Source: Pseudomonas sp. MWU15-20650
GTDB taxonomy: Bacteria > Pseudomonadota > Gammaproteobacteria > Pseudomonadales > Pseudomonadaceae
DNA: 64,000 bases
Reading direction: 5' to 3'
Assembly (NCBI RefSeq): GCF_023242475.1
Contig: NZ_JALJFG010000002.1
Coordinates: forward strand, 124,001-188,000
Position numbers and translations under genes: made by a program. Under the pieces are notes generated by a model. That model made no database searches. It was not told the origin of the DNA and saw only the letters and a list, made by a program, of their open reading frames with translations. Within the stretch, counting starts at the first letter, position 1. The number at the start of each line of letters is the position of its first letter. Of this stretch, positions 28,165 to 37,110 are shown piece by piece.

Positions 28165-30690
28165 TCAGCTCAGCGGCCAGTGGTGTTGACAGGCTTGGCG
28201 AACGGCCTTGGCGCTGCTCATGTCGAGCAGCCCTTGGCTCAATTGCCGGCATTGCGCCGCGTCCAGGTGGCGGACGCGGTCCTTGATTTCTCCGATCTGC
28301 GGCGGGCTTACCGACAATTCGCTGACCCCCAGGCCCACCAGCACGGGTGTGGCCAGCGGGTCGGAGGCCAGGGCGCCGCACACGCCAACCCAGCGCCCAT
28401 GTTTGGCCGCGCCGGCGCAGGTCTGGGCGATCAGGCGCAGCAGCGCCGGATGCAGGGCATCCACCCGGGCGGCAAGGCCGGCGTGGTCGCGGTCCATGGC
28501 CAGGGTGTATTGGGACAGGTCATTGGTACCAATGGACAGGAAGTCTGCGTGCCGGGCCAGTTGCTCGGCCATCAGCGCCGCCGCGGGGACTTCGATCATC
28601 ACCCCTAGCTCCGGGCGTTGGGTCAGCCCCAGTTCGGCACACAACTCATCCAGGCGTTGGCGAATCTGCAGCAGTTCGTCCACTTCGCTGACCATCGGCA
28701 GCAAGATGCGGCAGCGCTCCAGCGGCGAGACTTGCAACAGCGCACGCAGTTGCTGGTCCAGCAGTTCCGGGCGCACTTGAGCCATGCGAATACCGCGCAG
28801 GCCCAGCACCGGGTTGGCTTCGACGGGCAGTGGCAGGTAGTCGAGTTGCTTGTCGCCGCCCACGTCGATGGTGCGGATGATCACCGACTTGTCGCCCATG
28901 GCATCCAGCACGGCCTGGTAGGCTTGGCGTTGTTCCTGTTCATCCGGTGCGGTGCGGCGGTCGACAAAGAGAAATTCGGTGCGCAGCAGGCCGACACCGT
29001 CCGCGCCGTTTTCAAATGCCACCCGGGCTTCGGCGCTGGAGGCAACGTTTGCAGCGACGTCGATGTGGAGGCCGTCGGTGGTGCTTGCCGGTTGCTGGGC
29101 CTGGGCCTGTTGCTGCTCACGCCGCAGCTTTTGTGCGTCGCGAATCTGGTGCACTTGCGCGTGACGCGCATCGCTGGGCATCAGTTCCAGGCGACCGTTT
29201 GCTGCATCCAGCACCACCCGTTGGCTTTGGGGCACGTCGAGCACTGCGGCGCCCAGCGCTACCACACAAGGCAAGCCTTTGCCCCGGGCCAGAATGGCCA
29301 CGTGGGATGTGGCGCCGCCTTCGGCCATGCAGATGCCGGCGGCTTGTTGCGCGCTCAATTGCAGCAGGTCCGAGGGCGTGAGTTCATGGGCGCTGACAAT
29401 GGCCCCGGCCGGTAATTCGAAGTGCCAGGCTTCACCCAGCAATGCACGCAGCACCCGCTGCTGCAGGTCGCGCAAGTCGTTGGCGCGCTCGGCAAATAGG
29501 GGTTTGCCCAGGGCCAGCAGCACGGCACATTGCGCTTGGATCGCGTCGCGCCAAGCGTGAGTGGCGGCGCTGCCCTGTTCGATGCTGCGGGTGGCCGCGT
29601 CCAGTAAGGCAGGGTCTTCCAGCAGAGCGAGGTGAGCGGCGAAGATGTCTTCCTCGTCGACGGCTTTGCGTTGGCGGGCCTGGTCCAGGGTGACGCGGAT
29701 TTCGCCGCGCACGTGCTCAAGGGCGGTATCCAGCCGTTGCAGTTGTTCGACGGCACAATGGTTGCCGGTGTCTGCCGGCAGCTCGATGCCGGTCAGGCGC
29801 AGTAGGGGGCCGCACACCAGCCCCGGGGCCGCGCACACGCCTTGCAGCACATCGACTTCGGTATTCACCTTGGGGGGCGCAGCAACCACCGGCGCGTGAT
29901 GTGCTTCGTGGATCGTGGCCGACAAGGCCGCCACCAACGCTTGCAACGCCGCCTCGCAATCCTTGCCACGACACGTGACCCGCACCTCGTCCCCTTCGCC
30001 AATACCCAGCCCCATCAGGCCGATCAGGCTGTCGCATGCTGCCGACTTACCGGCGAAGTGCAGGTGTGCCTGGCTGCTGAAACCTTGTGCGGTCTTGCGG
30101 ATCAACGCGGCGGGGCGGGCATGCAAGCCGCCCCGGTGAGTAATGCGCACGTTGGCGTGCACTTCCGTCACGGCGTTATCCACAGCGGTTTGCGTCGGCG
30201 CCGCCGAGCGCGCCACAACCTGCATCAACGGCTCACCAACCTTGACCGATTTTCCCGCCACCGCACGTAACTCAAAGCGCTCGCCATTGGTCAGAATGAT
30301 CAGGCTGACCAGGCTTTTGCACTGGCGCGCAATTCGGTCCAGGTCAAATTGCACCAGCACCTGGCCCTCGCTTACCTGCGCGCCTTCCTTCACCCGCAGC
30401 GCAAACCCCTCGCCATTGAGTTCCACTGTGTCGATGCCCACATGCATCAACACCTCGGCACCGTTCTCGGCACGAATCGTCAGCGCATGCCCGGTGCGGG
30501 CGACATGGATGATCACCCCGTCGCACGGTGCGTGCAGGCAATCGTTGAGCGGGTCGATGGCAATGCCTTCGCCCATGGCACCACTGGCGAACACTTCGTC
30601 GGGAACGTTGCCCAGGGTCAGCACCGGCCCGCTTAAGGGGGCGCTAAGGGTCAGTACATTATTGTTGTTGGACATGGGCACGGTACTCAT
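28165..30690 (-). CDS. PTS fusion EIIA-HPr-EI of the nag operon
   Basis: 841 residues with the same architecture as the trehalose-cluster fusion. EIIA (about 1-150) has VLMHVGIDTVEL, HPr (about 175-260) has GGLHARPAAL, and Enzyme I (about 280-840) has EGGATSHVAILARGKGLP and GVCGALASDP. It feeds phosphate from PEP to NagE. The ATG at 30690 has no clear ribosome site; an ATG 15 bases later (MSNNNN) is an alternative. It lies 14 bp after the deaminase gene and 26 bp before nagE. Confidence 0.95.
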   Translation of the reverse strand: MSTVPMSNNNNVLTLSAPLSGPVLTLGNVPDEVFASGAMGEGIAIDPLNDCLHAPCDGVIIHVARTGHALTIRAENGAEVLMHVGIDTVELNGEGFALRVKEGAQVSEGQVLVQFDLDRIARQCKSLVSLIILTNGERFELRAVAGKSVKVGEPLMQVVARSAAPTQTAVDNAVTEVHANVRITHRGGLHARPAALIRKTAQGFSSQAHLHFAGKSAACDSLIGLMGLGIGEGDEVRVTCRGKDCEAALQALVAALSATIHEAHHAPVVAAPPKVNTEVDVLQGVCAAPGLVCGPLLRLTGIELPADTGNHCAVEQLQRLDTALEHVRGEIRVTLDQARQRKAVDEEDIFAAHLALLEDPALLDAATRSIEQGSAATHAWRDAIQAQCAVLLALGKPLFAERANDLRDLQQRVLRALLGEAWHFELPAGAIVSAHELTPSDLLQLSAQQAAGICMAEGGATSHVAILARGKGLPCVVALGAAVLDVPQSQRVVLDAANGRLELMPSDARHAQVHQIRDAQKLRREQQQAQAQQPASTTDGLHIDVAANVASSAEARVAFENGADGVGLLRTEFLFVDRRTAPDEQEQRQAYQAVLDAMGDKSVIIRTIDVGGDKQLDYLPLPVEANPVLGLRGIRMAQVRPELLDQQLRALLQVSPLERCRILLPMVSEVDELLQIRQRLDELCAELGLTQRPELGVMIEVPAAALMAEQLARHADFLSIGTNDLSQYTLAMDRDHAGLAARVDALHPALLRLIAQTCAGAAKHGRWVGVCGALASDPLATPVLVGLGVSELSVSPPQIGEIKDRVRHLDAAQCRQLSQGLLDMSSAKAVRQACQHHWPLS

Positions 30691-30704
30691 CAGGAAAGCG
30701 CGAC

Positions 30705-31727
30705 TCAGTGAGTGCGGGTAACTTTGCTCAGGTGACGCGGATGGTCCGGGTCCATGCCCCGGGCAACCGCCAAACCTGCAGCCATCACGTAGAAACTTTG
30801 GATCGCCAGGATCGGGTCCAGGCTCGGGTGTTCGGCGCGGCTCAGGGTCAGGTCGCGTTCGCTGATGTCGTCAGGCGCGGCCAGCAGCACACGGGCCCCG
30901 CGTTGGCGCATGTCAGCGGCCAGGCTCAACAGTCCGGCTTGCTCGGCGCCCCGTGGCGCGAATACCAGCAGTGGGTAGTCAGCGTCGATCAAGGCCATCG
31001 GCCCGTGGCGCACTTCGGCGCTGCTGAAGGCTTCGGCCTGGATCGCCGAGGTTTCCTTGAGCTTGAGCGCGGCTTCCTGGGCGATGGCAAAACCGGCACC
31101 ACGGCCAATGACGATCAGCCGCTGGCTGGTGCGCAAGGCGTCGATGGCAGGGGTCCAATCCTGTGTGGCGGCTTCACGCAAACCGTTGGGCAGCGCCTGG
31201 CAGGCTTGCAGCAGCAACAGGTCCTGGTTCCAGTGGCCGATCAACTGCGCGCTGGCGCTGAGGGTGGCGATAAAGCTTTTGGTCGCGGCCACGCTCTGTT
31301 CCGGCCCGGCGCACAGTGGTACGTGGAATTCGCAGGCGGCTTCCAGTGGCGAGTCTTCGGCGTTGACCATTGAGATACTCAGGGCACCCCGCTTGCGCAG
31401 CAGGCGCAGGCTGTTGACCAGGTCCGGACTTTGCCCCGACTGGGAGAAGCCAAATGCCACCTGGCCGCTGACTTTCAGCGGCGCCTGCAACAAGGTCACG
31501 ACCGACATGGGCAACGACGCGACCGGAATGCCCACGTGTTGCATGGCCAGGTAGGCGAAGTAGCTGGCGGCGTGGTCCGAGCTGCCACGGGCAATGGTCA
31601 TCGCCACTTGCGGCGGCTGACGGCGCAGGCGGCCGGCGACTTCCTCCAGTCGCGGAGCCAGCCGGTGCAGTTGCGCCTCTACGGCGTCACAGGAGGCCAG
31701 GGCCTCTTCAAGCATTTTTGAAGTCAA
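30705..31727 (-). CDS. Glucosamine-6-phosphate deaminase, SIS-fold type (NagB-II)
   Basis: 340 residues with two SIS sugar-isomerase domains like the C-terminal half of GlmS but without a glutaminase. Motifs are ARGSSDHAASYF near 47, SQSGQSPDLV near 95 and ETSAIQAEAFSSAEVRHGP near 230. In GlcNAc operons this protein replaces classical NagB and converts glucosamine-6-phosphate to fructose-6-phosphate and ammonia. A TTG start with a well-spaced AGGAG is used here; an in-frame ATG four codons on lacks such a site. It overlaps nagA, implying coupled translation. Confidence 0.9.
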   Translation of the reverse strand: MTSKMLEEALASCDAVEAQLHRLAPRLEEVAGRLRRQPPQVAMTIARGSSDHAASYFAYLAMQHVGIPVASLPMSVVTLLQAPLKVSGQVAFGFSQSGQSPDLVNSLRLLRKRGALSISMVNAEDSPLEAACEFHVPLCAGPEQSVAATKSFIATLSASAQLIGHWNQDLLLLQACQALPNGLREAATQDWTPAIDALRTSQRLIVIGRGAGFAIAQEAALKLKETSAIQAEAFSSAEVRHGPMALIDADYPLLVFAPRGAEQAGLLSLAADMRQRGARVLLAAPDDISERDLTLSRAEHPSLDPILAIQSFYVMAAGLAVARGMDPDHPRHLSKVTRTH

Positions 31728-32814
31728 GGGTGTCTCCTTCGACCATTACGTCGGTCAGATGCAGGGAGCGGTCCAGGCGAACGCAGTCGGCAAAGCTGCC
31801 GGGTTGCAGGCGCCCACGTTCTTCCAGGCCCAGGTAGTCCGCAGGAAATTGCGACAGGCGTTGTGAGGCTTCACTGATGGGCAGGCCGATCTTCACCAGG
31901 TTGCGCAGCGCCTGATCCATGGTCAGGGTGCTGCCGGCGAGGGTGCCATCCGGCAGGCGCACGCCGCCCAGGCACTTGGTCACGGTGTGGCTGCCCAGCT
32001 TGTATTCGCCGTCGGGCATGCCGGCGGCGGCGGTGGAATCGGTGACGCAATACAGGCACGGGATCGAACGCAGCGCCACGCGCATGGCGCCGGGGTGTAC
32101 GTGCAGCAGGTCCGGGATCAGTTCGGCGTATTTGGCGTGGGCCAGCGCGGCGCCGACGATGCCGGGCTCGCGGTGATGCAGCGGGCTCATGGCGTTGTAC
32201 AAATGCGTAAAGCTGGTGGCGCCGGCAGCCAGGGCGGCGACGCCTTCTTCATAGCTGCCCAGGGTGTGGCCGATCTGCATGCGCACGCCACGTTCACTGA
32301 GGGCGCGGATCAGGCTGTCATGCCCGGCGATTTCCGGGGCGATGGTGATCACCCGGATCGGCGCCAGGCGCAGGTAGGCTTCCACTTCTGCCATCAGTGC
32401 GGTGTGGGCGAAGTTGGGTTGTGCGCCGAGTTTGCCTGGGTTGATGTAGGGGCCTTCCAGGTGCACACCGAGTACGCGGGCGCTGCCGACCGGGCGTTGT
32501 TCACAGAAGCTGCCCAGTTGGCCGAGCACACGGGTGATGTCATCCACCGGTGCAGTCATGGTGGTGGCCAGCAGCGAAGTGGTCCCAAAGCGCACGTGGG
32601 TGCGGGTGATGGTCTCGAAGGCTTCGATGCCTTCCATGATGTCTTTGCCGCCACCGCCGTGCACGTGCAGGTCGATAAAGCCCGGCAGCAAGTAGGGAAA
32701 ATCGTTTTCAGCGGGATCGCACGGGGTGCCTTCAATGGCGACCACCTTGCCGTGCTCGTGCACCAGGCGGCCGCGAATCCAGCCGTGGGGCGTGAGGATA
32801 TTGTCTTCGGACAT
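31708..32814 (-). CDS. nagA: N-acetylglucosamine-6-phosphate deacetylase
   Basis: 368 residues from the ATG at 32814. It removes the acetyl group from GlcNAc-6-phosphate in the cytoplasm. It is an amidohydrolase-fold metalloenzyme: HVHGGGGKDIMEG near residue 50, the metal Glu in HLEGPYINPGKLGA near 120, GHTLGSY and THLYNAMSPLHHREPG near 190-210, and the catalytic Asp in VTDSTAAAGMPDGEY near 265. Second gene of the nag operon, after nagR. Confidence 0.95.
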   Translation of the reverse strand: MSEDNILTPHGWIRGRLVHEHGKVVAIEGTPCDPAENDFPYLLPGFIDLHVHGGGGKDIMEGIEAFETITRTHVRFGTTSLLATTMTAPVDDITRVLGQLGSFCEQRPVGSARVLGVHLEGPYINPGKLGAQPNFAHTALMAEVEAYLRLAPIRVITIAPEIAGHDSLIRALSERGVRMQIGHTLGSYEEGVAALAAGATSFTHLYNAMSPLHHREPGIVGAALAHAKYAELIPDLLHVHPGAMRVALRSIPCLYCVTDSTAAAGMPDGEYKLGSHTVTKCLGGVRLPDGTLAGSTLTMDQALRNLVKIGLPISEASQRLSQFPADYLGLEERGRLQPGSFADCVRLDRSLHLTDVMVEGDTLDFKNA

Positions 32815-32869
32815 GGGCAGTTCTCTAGGTCTCGCAGTTCGCGGCAAAGTCGTATCGACGCTGCTCTTT

Positions 32870-33601
32870 TTAACGACGCAGCTCTGCTACAAAGTCGTAG
32901 TAGTCGTTGCGGCAATAGGTATCGGTGATTTCAATCGGCGTGTTGTCGGCGGTGTAGCCGACACGGGTCATCAGCAGCATGGCGGTGCCGGGTGCGATGC
33001 CCACCAGCTTGGCGAACTCATCCGAGGCATTGATCGCCTGGATATGTTGCAAGGCGCGCACGATGGGCTTGCCGATGCTCTCCAGGTATTCGTACAGCGA
33101 GTTGCCGATGGCTTGCGGATGCGGCAGGACAGAGGCCGGCATGGCGGTCATTTCAATGGCCATCACCGTGTCATCCGCTTTACGCAGGCGTTTGAGGCGC
33201 GCCACTTTGTCGGTGGGCGACAGGCCCAGGCGGATCAGTTCTTCGTGGGTCGGCGGGCAGATGTCGCGCTCCAGCCATTGGGAACTGGGGACAAAACCCT
33301 TCAGGCGCAACATTTCGCTGAACCCCGAGAGGCGTGACAACGGTTGTTCCAGGCGCGGCGTGATAAACGTGCCGGAGCCCTGGCTGCGACGAATCAGACC
33401 TTGGGCAAGCAACACTTCCAGCGCTTTACGGGCGGTGACCCGCGAGATGCTCAACTGCTCGCTGAGGGTGCGTTCCGACGGCAGGGCCTGCTCGGATTTC
33501 CACTGGCCGGCATGGATCGCCGCTTCGAGGTTACGGGCCAGTTGCAGGTACAGCGGTGTGGATTGCTTGTCGTCGGGGCGCAGCGTCAGGATGGGATTCA
33601 T
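32870..33601 (-). CDS. nagR: GntR-family regulator of the nag operon
   Basis: 243 residues from the ATG at 33601. It has an N-terminal GntR winged helix (PLYLQLARNLEAAI, LPSERTLSEQLSISRVTARKAL, GSGTFI) and a UTRA ligand domain (from about 85). It belongs to the HutC/NagR/DasR group, in which amino-sugar phosphates are the ligands. First gene of the operon it should repress, 55 bp before nagA. A long inverted repeat just upstream is a candidate operator. Confidence 0.9.
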   Translation of the reverse strand: MNPILTLRPDDKQSTPLYLQLARNLEAAIHAGQWKSEQALPSERTLSEQLSISRVTARKALEVLLAQGLIRRSQGSGTFITPRLEQPLSRLSGFSEMLRLKGFVPSSQWLERDICPPTHEELIRLGLSPTDKVARLKRLRKADDTVMAIEMTAMPASVLPHPQAIGNSLYEYLESIGKPIVRALQHIQAINASDEFAKLVGIAPGTAMLLMTRVGYTADNTPIEITDTYCRNDYYDFVAELRR

Positions 33602-33863
33602 CGTTAAGGTTTCCGATGCGGTTATTGGAGTGTTGTCGCCCGGTATTGGCCGGAAATTAATACCACTTAGATACCATGTCAATGCTACCAAAACGGTGCG
33701 AATCGCGGTTTCAGGGCGAAATAATGGGGCTTGGCATCAAGTGGTATTAGAGAGGTCTTTACTGCGCGCAGAAGTGCGCAGCCCGTGCGATGAACTGGTA
33801 TTCACCGACAGGTGTTATCGAGGGCGGGAATTATTTTCTAAATAAATTACAGGCGGTACGAAA
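33602..33863 (-). promoter_or_regulatory. nag operon control region
   Basis: TAATACCACTT (33658-33668) and its perfect inverse AAGTGGTATTA (33739-33749) flank the likely promoter, with an extra GATACCA half next to the first. The GTGGT core resembles sites of GntR/HutC-family amino-sugar regulators. No RNA gene or ORF with support is present. Confidence 0.55.
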
Positions 33864-34367
33864 TCAGGGGCGAATCTCTATCAGGGTGCCGTCTTTGACC
33901 AGGTTCCAGACTTCACGCATATCCACATTGCGCATGCCGATGCAGCCATCGGTCCAGTCCAGGGTATGGAACCACTGCTCCGGGTATTCCTCGGTGTCGG
34001 GGGTGCCATGGATCATGATCATGCTGCCCGGTTTTACACCTTCGCGGCGGGCGCGGGCGGCATCACTGATATTGGGGTAGGAGATGTGCATGGCCAGGTT
34101 GAAGCGGTCGCTGGTCTTGCGCCAGTCGATCCAATAAAGCCCTTCCGGCGTGCGGCGGTCGCCCTCGATCAGCTTGTGGCCCTTGGGGTTTTTGCCCAGG
34201 GAGATGCGATAGGTCTTGAGGGGCTTGCCGTCGTTGATCAACTGCAACTGATGGGCAGACTTGAGTACCAGGATTTTCTCGACAGGTTTGCCGCCGAGGG
34301 TTTCCACCGTGGAGGCCGAAGACAGAGTAGCGAGCGACAGGCAGAACAGAGCAAGCAACCAACGCAT
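33864..34367 (-). CDS. L,D-transpeptidase family protein (YkuD domain)
   Basis: 167 residues with a signal peptide (MRWLLALFCLSLATLSSAS). The YkuD catalytic domain fills the rest, with the conserved MIHGTP His near 117 and the nucleophile Cys in DWTDGCIGMRN near 141. Such enzymes make 3-3 peptidoglycan cross-links or attach proteins to peptidoglycan in the periplasm. It is a minimal version without LysM or proline-rich extension. Monocistronic upstream of the nag control region, in the same orientation. Confidence 0.9.
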   Translation of the reverse strand: MRWLLALFCLSLATLSSASTVETLGGKPVEKILVLKSAHQLQLINDGKPLKTYRISLGKNPKGHKLIEGDRRTPEGLYWIDWRKTSDRFNLAMHISYPNISDAARARREGVKPGSMIMIHGTPDTEEYPEQWFHTLDWTDGCIGMRNVDMREVWNLVKDGTLIEIRP

Positions 34368-34404
34368 TAAAACGGTTTCCCTTATAAAGGTGTTGCCAGG
34401 AATA

Positions 34405-34953
34405 TTATGTGGACGGCCGCGTCATCGGCGGCACCGACTCGCTGCGTACTGGGAACACCTGTTGCCGACGGTCAGCGAAGAAGCATTCTAAGGTACGCCC
34501 GACCGTGCGGAAAGCCAGCTCGGACCAGGGGATGTCGGCTTCATCGAACAGCTTCACTTCAAGGCTTTCGGGGCCTGCGGCAAAGTCCAGGTCGACCAGC
34601 TCGGCGCGGTAGAAGATATGCACCTGGCTGATATGTGGCACGTCGATCAGCGTGTAAATGCTCAGGTTGCACACACGGGCGCAGGCTTCTTCCAGGGTTT
34701 CACGCGCGGCGGCCTGCTCGACGGTCTCGCCGTTCTCCATGAAACCTGCGGGCAGCGTCCAGTAACCCAGGCGCGGCTCGATGGCGCGGCGGCACAGCAG
34801 CACTTGATCGCCCCACACCGGTACGGTACCGGCGACGATATTGGGGTTCTGATAATGGATGGTCGAGCAGTGATCACACACGAAGCGCAGGCGTGCGTCG
34901 CCTTCGGGAATGCGCTGGGTAACCGGTTTACCGCACTGGCTGCAGAAGTTCAT
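34405..34953 (-). CDS. Nudix hydrolase with N-terminal zinc ribbon
   Basis: 182 residues from the ATG at 34953, nine bases after AGGA. The N-terminus has a zinc ribbon (CSQCGKPV and CDHCSTIHYQNP). The Nudix box is GFMENGETVEQAAARETLEE near residue 75, with the final Gly of the consensus replaced by Ala. It resembles the NADH pyrophosphatase-like group, but is shorter than NudC. The substrate is probably a dinucleoside or ADP-sugar diphosphate; not determined. It is divergent from another Nudix gene at 35101. Confidence 0.85.
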   Translation of the reverse strand: MNFCSQCGKPVTQRIPEGDARLRFVCDHCSTIHYQNPNIVAGTVPVWGDQVLLCRRAIEPRLGYWTLPAGFMENGETVEQAAARETLEEACARVCNLSIYTLIDVPHISQVHIFYRAELVDLDFAAGPESLEVKLFDEADIPWSELAFRTVGRTLECFFADRRQQVFPVRSESVPPMTRPST

Positions 34954-35100
34954 GCTGGGGTTCCTGGAGAGTGGGCACATCTTGGCTCGGTGCCAGGCTT
35001 TCCTGCAAGTTGTCGTTTCGCGACAACCCTGAGGTTTTGGGCTTGGGCACCCGCACGCTTTGGTGCATGATGCAAGGTAGCCAACGGACCGAGATGACTC

Positions 35101-35703
35101 ATGCTGGACGAGCTACTTCGACGGGTAAGCAATCACACCCCCCACACCCTGGAGACTGACGGGCGTTTCCCCGAGGCCGCGGTGCTGGTGCCGATTACCC
35201 GCTGTGACGAACCTGAGCTGATCCTGACCCTGCGCGCCAGCGGCCTGTCGACCCACGGTGGCGAAGTGGCCTTTCCTGGCGGACGGCGTGACCCCGAAGA
35301 CCCGGACCTGATCTTTACCGCCTTGCGCGAAGCCGAAGAGGAAATCGGCCTGCCACCGGGGCTGGTCGAGGTGATCGGGCCGTTAAGTCCGTTGATTTCC
35401 CTGCATGGCATTCGTGTCACCCCGTATGTGGGGGTTATCCCCGATTACGTCGAATACCTGGCCAACGACGCTGAAATCGCCGCCGTCTTCAGCGTACCCC
35501 TGGACTTTTTCCGCCAGGACCCACGCGAACATACCCACCGCATCGATTACCAGGGCCGCAGTTGGTACGTGCCCAGCTATCGGTTCGGTGAATACAAGAT
35601 CTGGGGCCTGACCGCGATCATGATTGTCGAGCTGATCAACCTGCTCTATGACGATGCCAAGATCAGCCTGCACCAGCCGCCCAAGAGCTTCATCAATATC
35701 TAA
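35101..35703 (+). CDS. CoA pyrophosphatase-type Nudix hydrolase
   Basis: 200 residues. The Nudix box (GRRDPEDPDLIFTALREAEEEIGL, near 60-83) is preceded by the CoA-specific motif LSTHGGEVAFPGG, as in NudL/YeaB enzymes that cut CoA to phosphopantetheine and 3',5'-ADP. All catalytic Glu residues are present. It is the first gene of a short run with the gamma-carbonic anhydrase (35 bp gap) and the DUF1289 gene. Cytoplasmic. Confidence 0.88.
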   Translation: MLDELLRRVSNHTPHTLETDGRFPEAAVLVPITRCDEPELILTLRASGLSTHGGEVAFPGGRRDPEDPDLIFTALREAEEEIGLPPGLVEVIGPLSPLISLHGIRVTPYVGVIPDYVEYLANDAEIAAVFSVPLDFFRQDPREHTHRIDYQGRSWYVPSYRFGEYKIWGLTAIMIVELINLLYDDAKISLHQPPKSFINI

Positions 35704-35738
35704 GCCATCGTTTGAATGGCGAGCCGTGAGGGAAAACC

Positions 35739-36263
35739 ATGAAATACCGCTTGGGCGATGCCCGCGTCGAGACCCATGCCAGCAGCTGGGTCGCCCCCAA
35801 TGCCACGCTGGTGGGCAAGGTCAAGCTGGAGGAGGGCGCCAATGTCTGGTTCAACGCGGTATTGCGTGGCGACAACGAGCTGATCCTGATCGGTAAGAAC
35901 AGCAATGTGCAGGACGGCAGCGTGATGCACACCGACATGGGGTATCCGCTCACCCTCGGCACTGGCGTGACCATCGGCCACAACGCCATGTTGCACGGCT
36001 GCACGGTCGGCGACTACAGCCTGATCGGTATCAACGCGGTGATCCTCAACGGCGCCAAGATTGGCAAGCATTGCATCATCGGCGCCAATTCGCTGATCGG
36101 TGAAGGCAAGGAAATTCCCGATGGCTCATTGGTGGTGGGCTCGCCGGGCAAGGTGGTGCGCGAGTTGACCGAGGCGCAGAAACGCATGCTCGAAGCCAGC
36201 GCCGCGCACTATGTGCATAACTCGCAGCGCTATGCCCGTGACTTGGTTGAGCAGGAAGAATGA
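35739..36263 (+). CDS. Gamma-class carbonic anhydrase-like protein (YrdA/CaiE type)
   Basis: 174 residues forming a left-handed beta-helix of hexapeptide repeats. The three metal-binding His of gamma-carbonic anhydrases are present in DGSVMHTD and [10 protein letters not shown] (near 66-93). A C-terminal helix closes the fold. A GAGGG ribosome site precedes the ATG. Whether it hydrates CO2 or acts on another small acid is not clear for the family. Its stop overlaps the next start (ATGA). Confidence 0.9.
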   Translation: MKYRLGDARVETHASSWVAPNATLVGKVKLEEGANVWFNAVLRGDNELILIGKNSNVQDGSVMHTDMGYPLTLGTGVTIGHNAMLHGCTVGDYSLIGINAVILNGAKIGKHCIIGANSLIGEGKEIPDGSLVVGSPGKVVRELTEAQKRMLEASAAHYVHNSQRYARDLVEQEE

Positions 36264-36475
36264 GTGCCGTTGAACGACCTGTCGCCTCGCCGTGCGTGAA
36301 TATCTGTGCGCTGGACGATGACGATATCTGTACCGGCTGCCAGCGCACCGTGGATGAGATTACGCGTTGGAGCCGGATGGACAATGCCGAGCGCCGTTTG
36401 GTGCTGGGGTTGTGCCATGAGCGGGCGATGGCGAGTGGGTTGGTGTGGATGATGCCCGGAAAATCTGGCGCCTGA
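36260..36475 (+). CDS. DUF1289 family protein
   Basis: 71 residues with the DUF1289 Cys pattern: [20 protein letters not shown] followed by TVDEITRW. The four Cys suggest a small zinc or iron-sulfur site. The start overlaps the carbonic-anhydrase-like gene by four bases, so the genes are coupled. Function unknown. Confidence 0.9.
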   Translation: MSAVERPVASPCVNICALDDDDICTGCQRTVDEITRWSRMDNAERRLVLGLCHERAMASGLVWMMPGKSGA

Positions 36476-36482
36476 CCGACTG

Positions 36483-36505
36483 CTATCGGGGGTAAGCCCC
36501 GATAG
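36483..36505. terminator. REP-like hairpin after the DUF1289 gene
   Basis: Perfect 9-bp stem CTATCGGGG/CCCCGATAG with a 5-base loop; no T-run. It looks like a shortened REP core acting at the end of the operon. Confidence 0.5.
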
Positions 36506-36573
36506 GGCCCTGCGAGACGACATATTTCTAATTGTGAAGTACCCTGTGCGGCATCACCCACAGGCCCATCCCC

Positions 36574-37041
36574 ATGCTCTTTCTGATCGCCTACATCAGC
36601 AGCGTCGTGCTGATCAACTTCGCCTTCTCCACCGCGCCGCACCTGGATGTCATCTGGTCCGCCTGGGGCGGCCTGGTGTTTATCCTGCGCGACATGGTGC
36701 AAACCCGCTTCGGCCACGGTGCAATCATTGCCATGCTGGCGGCGCTGGTACTGTCATATATCACTTCCGACCCGTCCATCGCCCTGGCCAGCGCCACGGC
36801 GTTCGCAGTATCCGAATGCATCGACTGGCTGGTGTTCAGCATCACCAAGCGCCCGCTTCACGATCGCCTGTGGATAAGTTCGGCGCTGAGCATTCCCCTC
36901 GATACGTTTATCTTCTTCGGCCTGATCGGCGCGCTGACGCCGGCGGTGGCCGGTACGGCGCTGGTGTCGAAGTTCGCCGGGGTCACGGTGGTGTGGCTGA
37001 TCATGGCCTGGCGTGTGCGTAAACGGGCCGTCGCCAACTGA
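36574..37041 (+). CDS. VUT/YhhQ-like membrane protein
   Basis: 155 residues with about five membrane segments (LIAYISSVVLINFAF at the start; ALSIPLDTFIFFGLIGALTP near 112). Conserved blocks such as WGGLVFILRDMVQTRFG and SECIDWLVFS match the VUT (COG1738) family, whose characterised members import the queuosine precursor preQ0/preQ1. The protein is shorter than those, and no preQ1-type leader is seen upstream, so the substrate is uncertain. No strong ribosome site precedes the ATG. Confidence 0.65.
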   Translation: MLFLIAYISSVVLINFAFSTAPHLDVIWSAWGGLVFILRDMVQTRFGHGAIIAMLAALVLSYITSDPSIALASATAFAVSECIDWLVFSITKRPLHDRLWISSALSIPLDTFIFFGLIGALTPAVAGTALVSKFAGVTVVWLIMAWRVRKRAVAN

Positions 37042-37110
37042 GGCCAATTTTTACAGTTCATGTAAAATGCCGGCCTTTCTCCCCATGATCCGCTCCCCTG
37101 AGGACCTGAG

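Noticed and set aside
32870..33691. Longer nagR start 30 codons upstream
   Set aside because: The extra part overlaps the candidate operator, while the ATG at 33601 begins directly before the winged helix as in relatives.
36476..36573. Possible preQ1 riboswitch before the VUT-type gene
   Set aside because: A CCTGTG/CACAGG hairpin is present, but the A-rich tail and pseudoknot features of preQ1 classes are absent.
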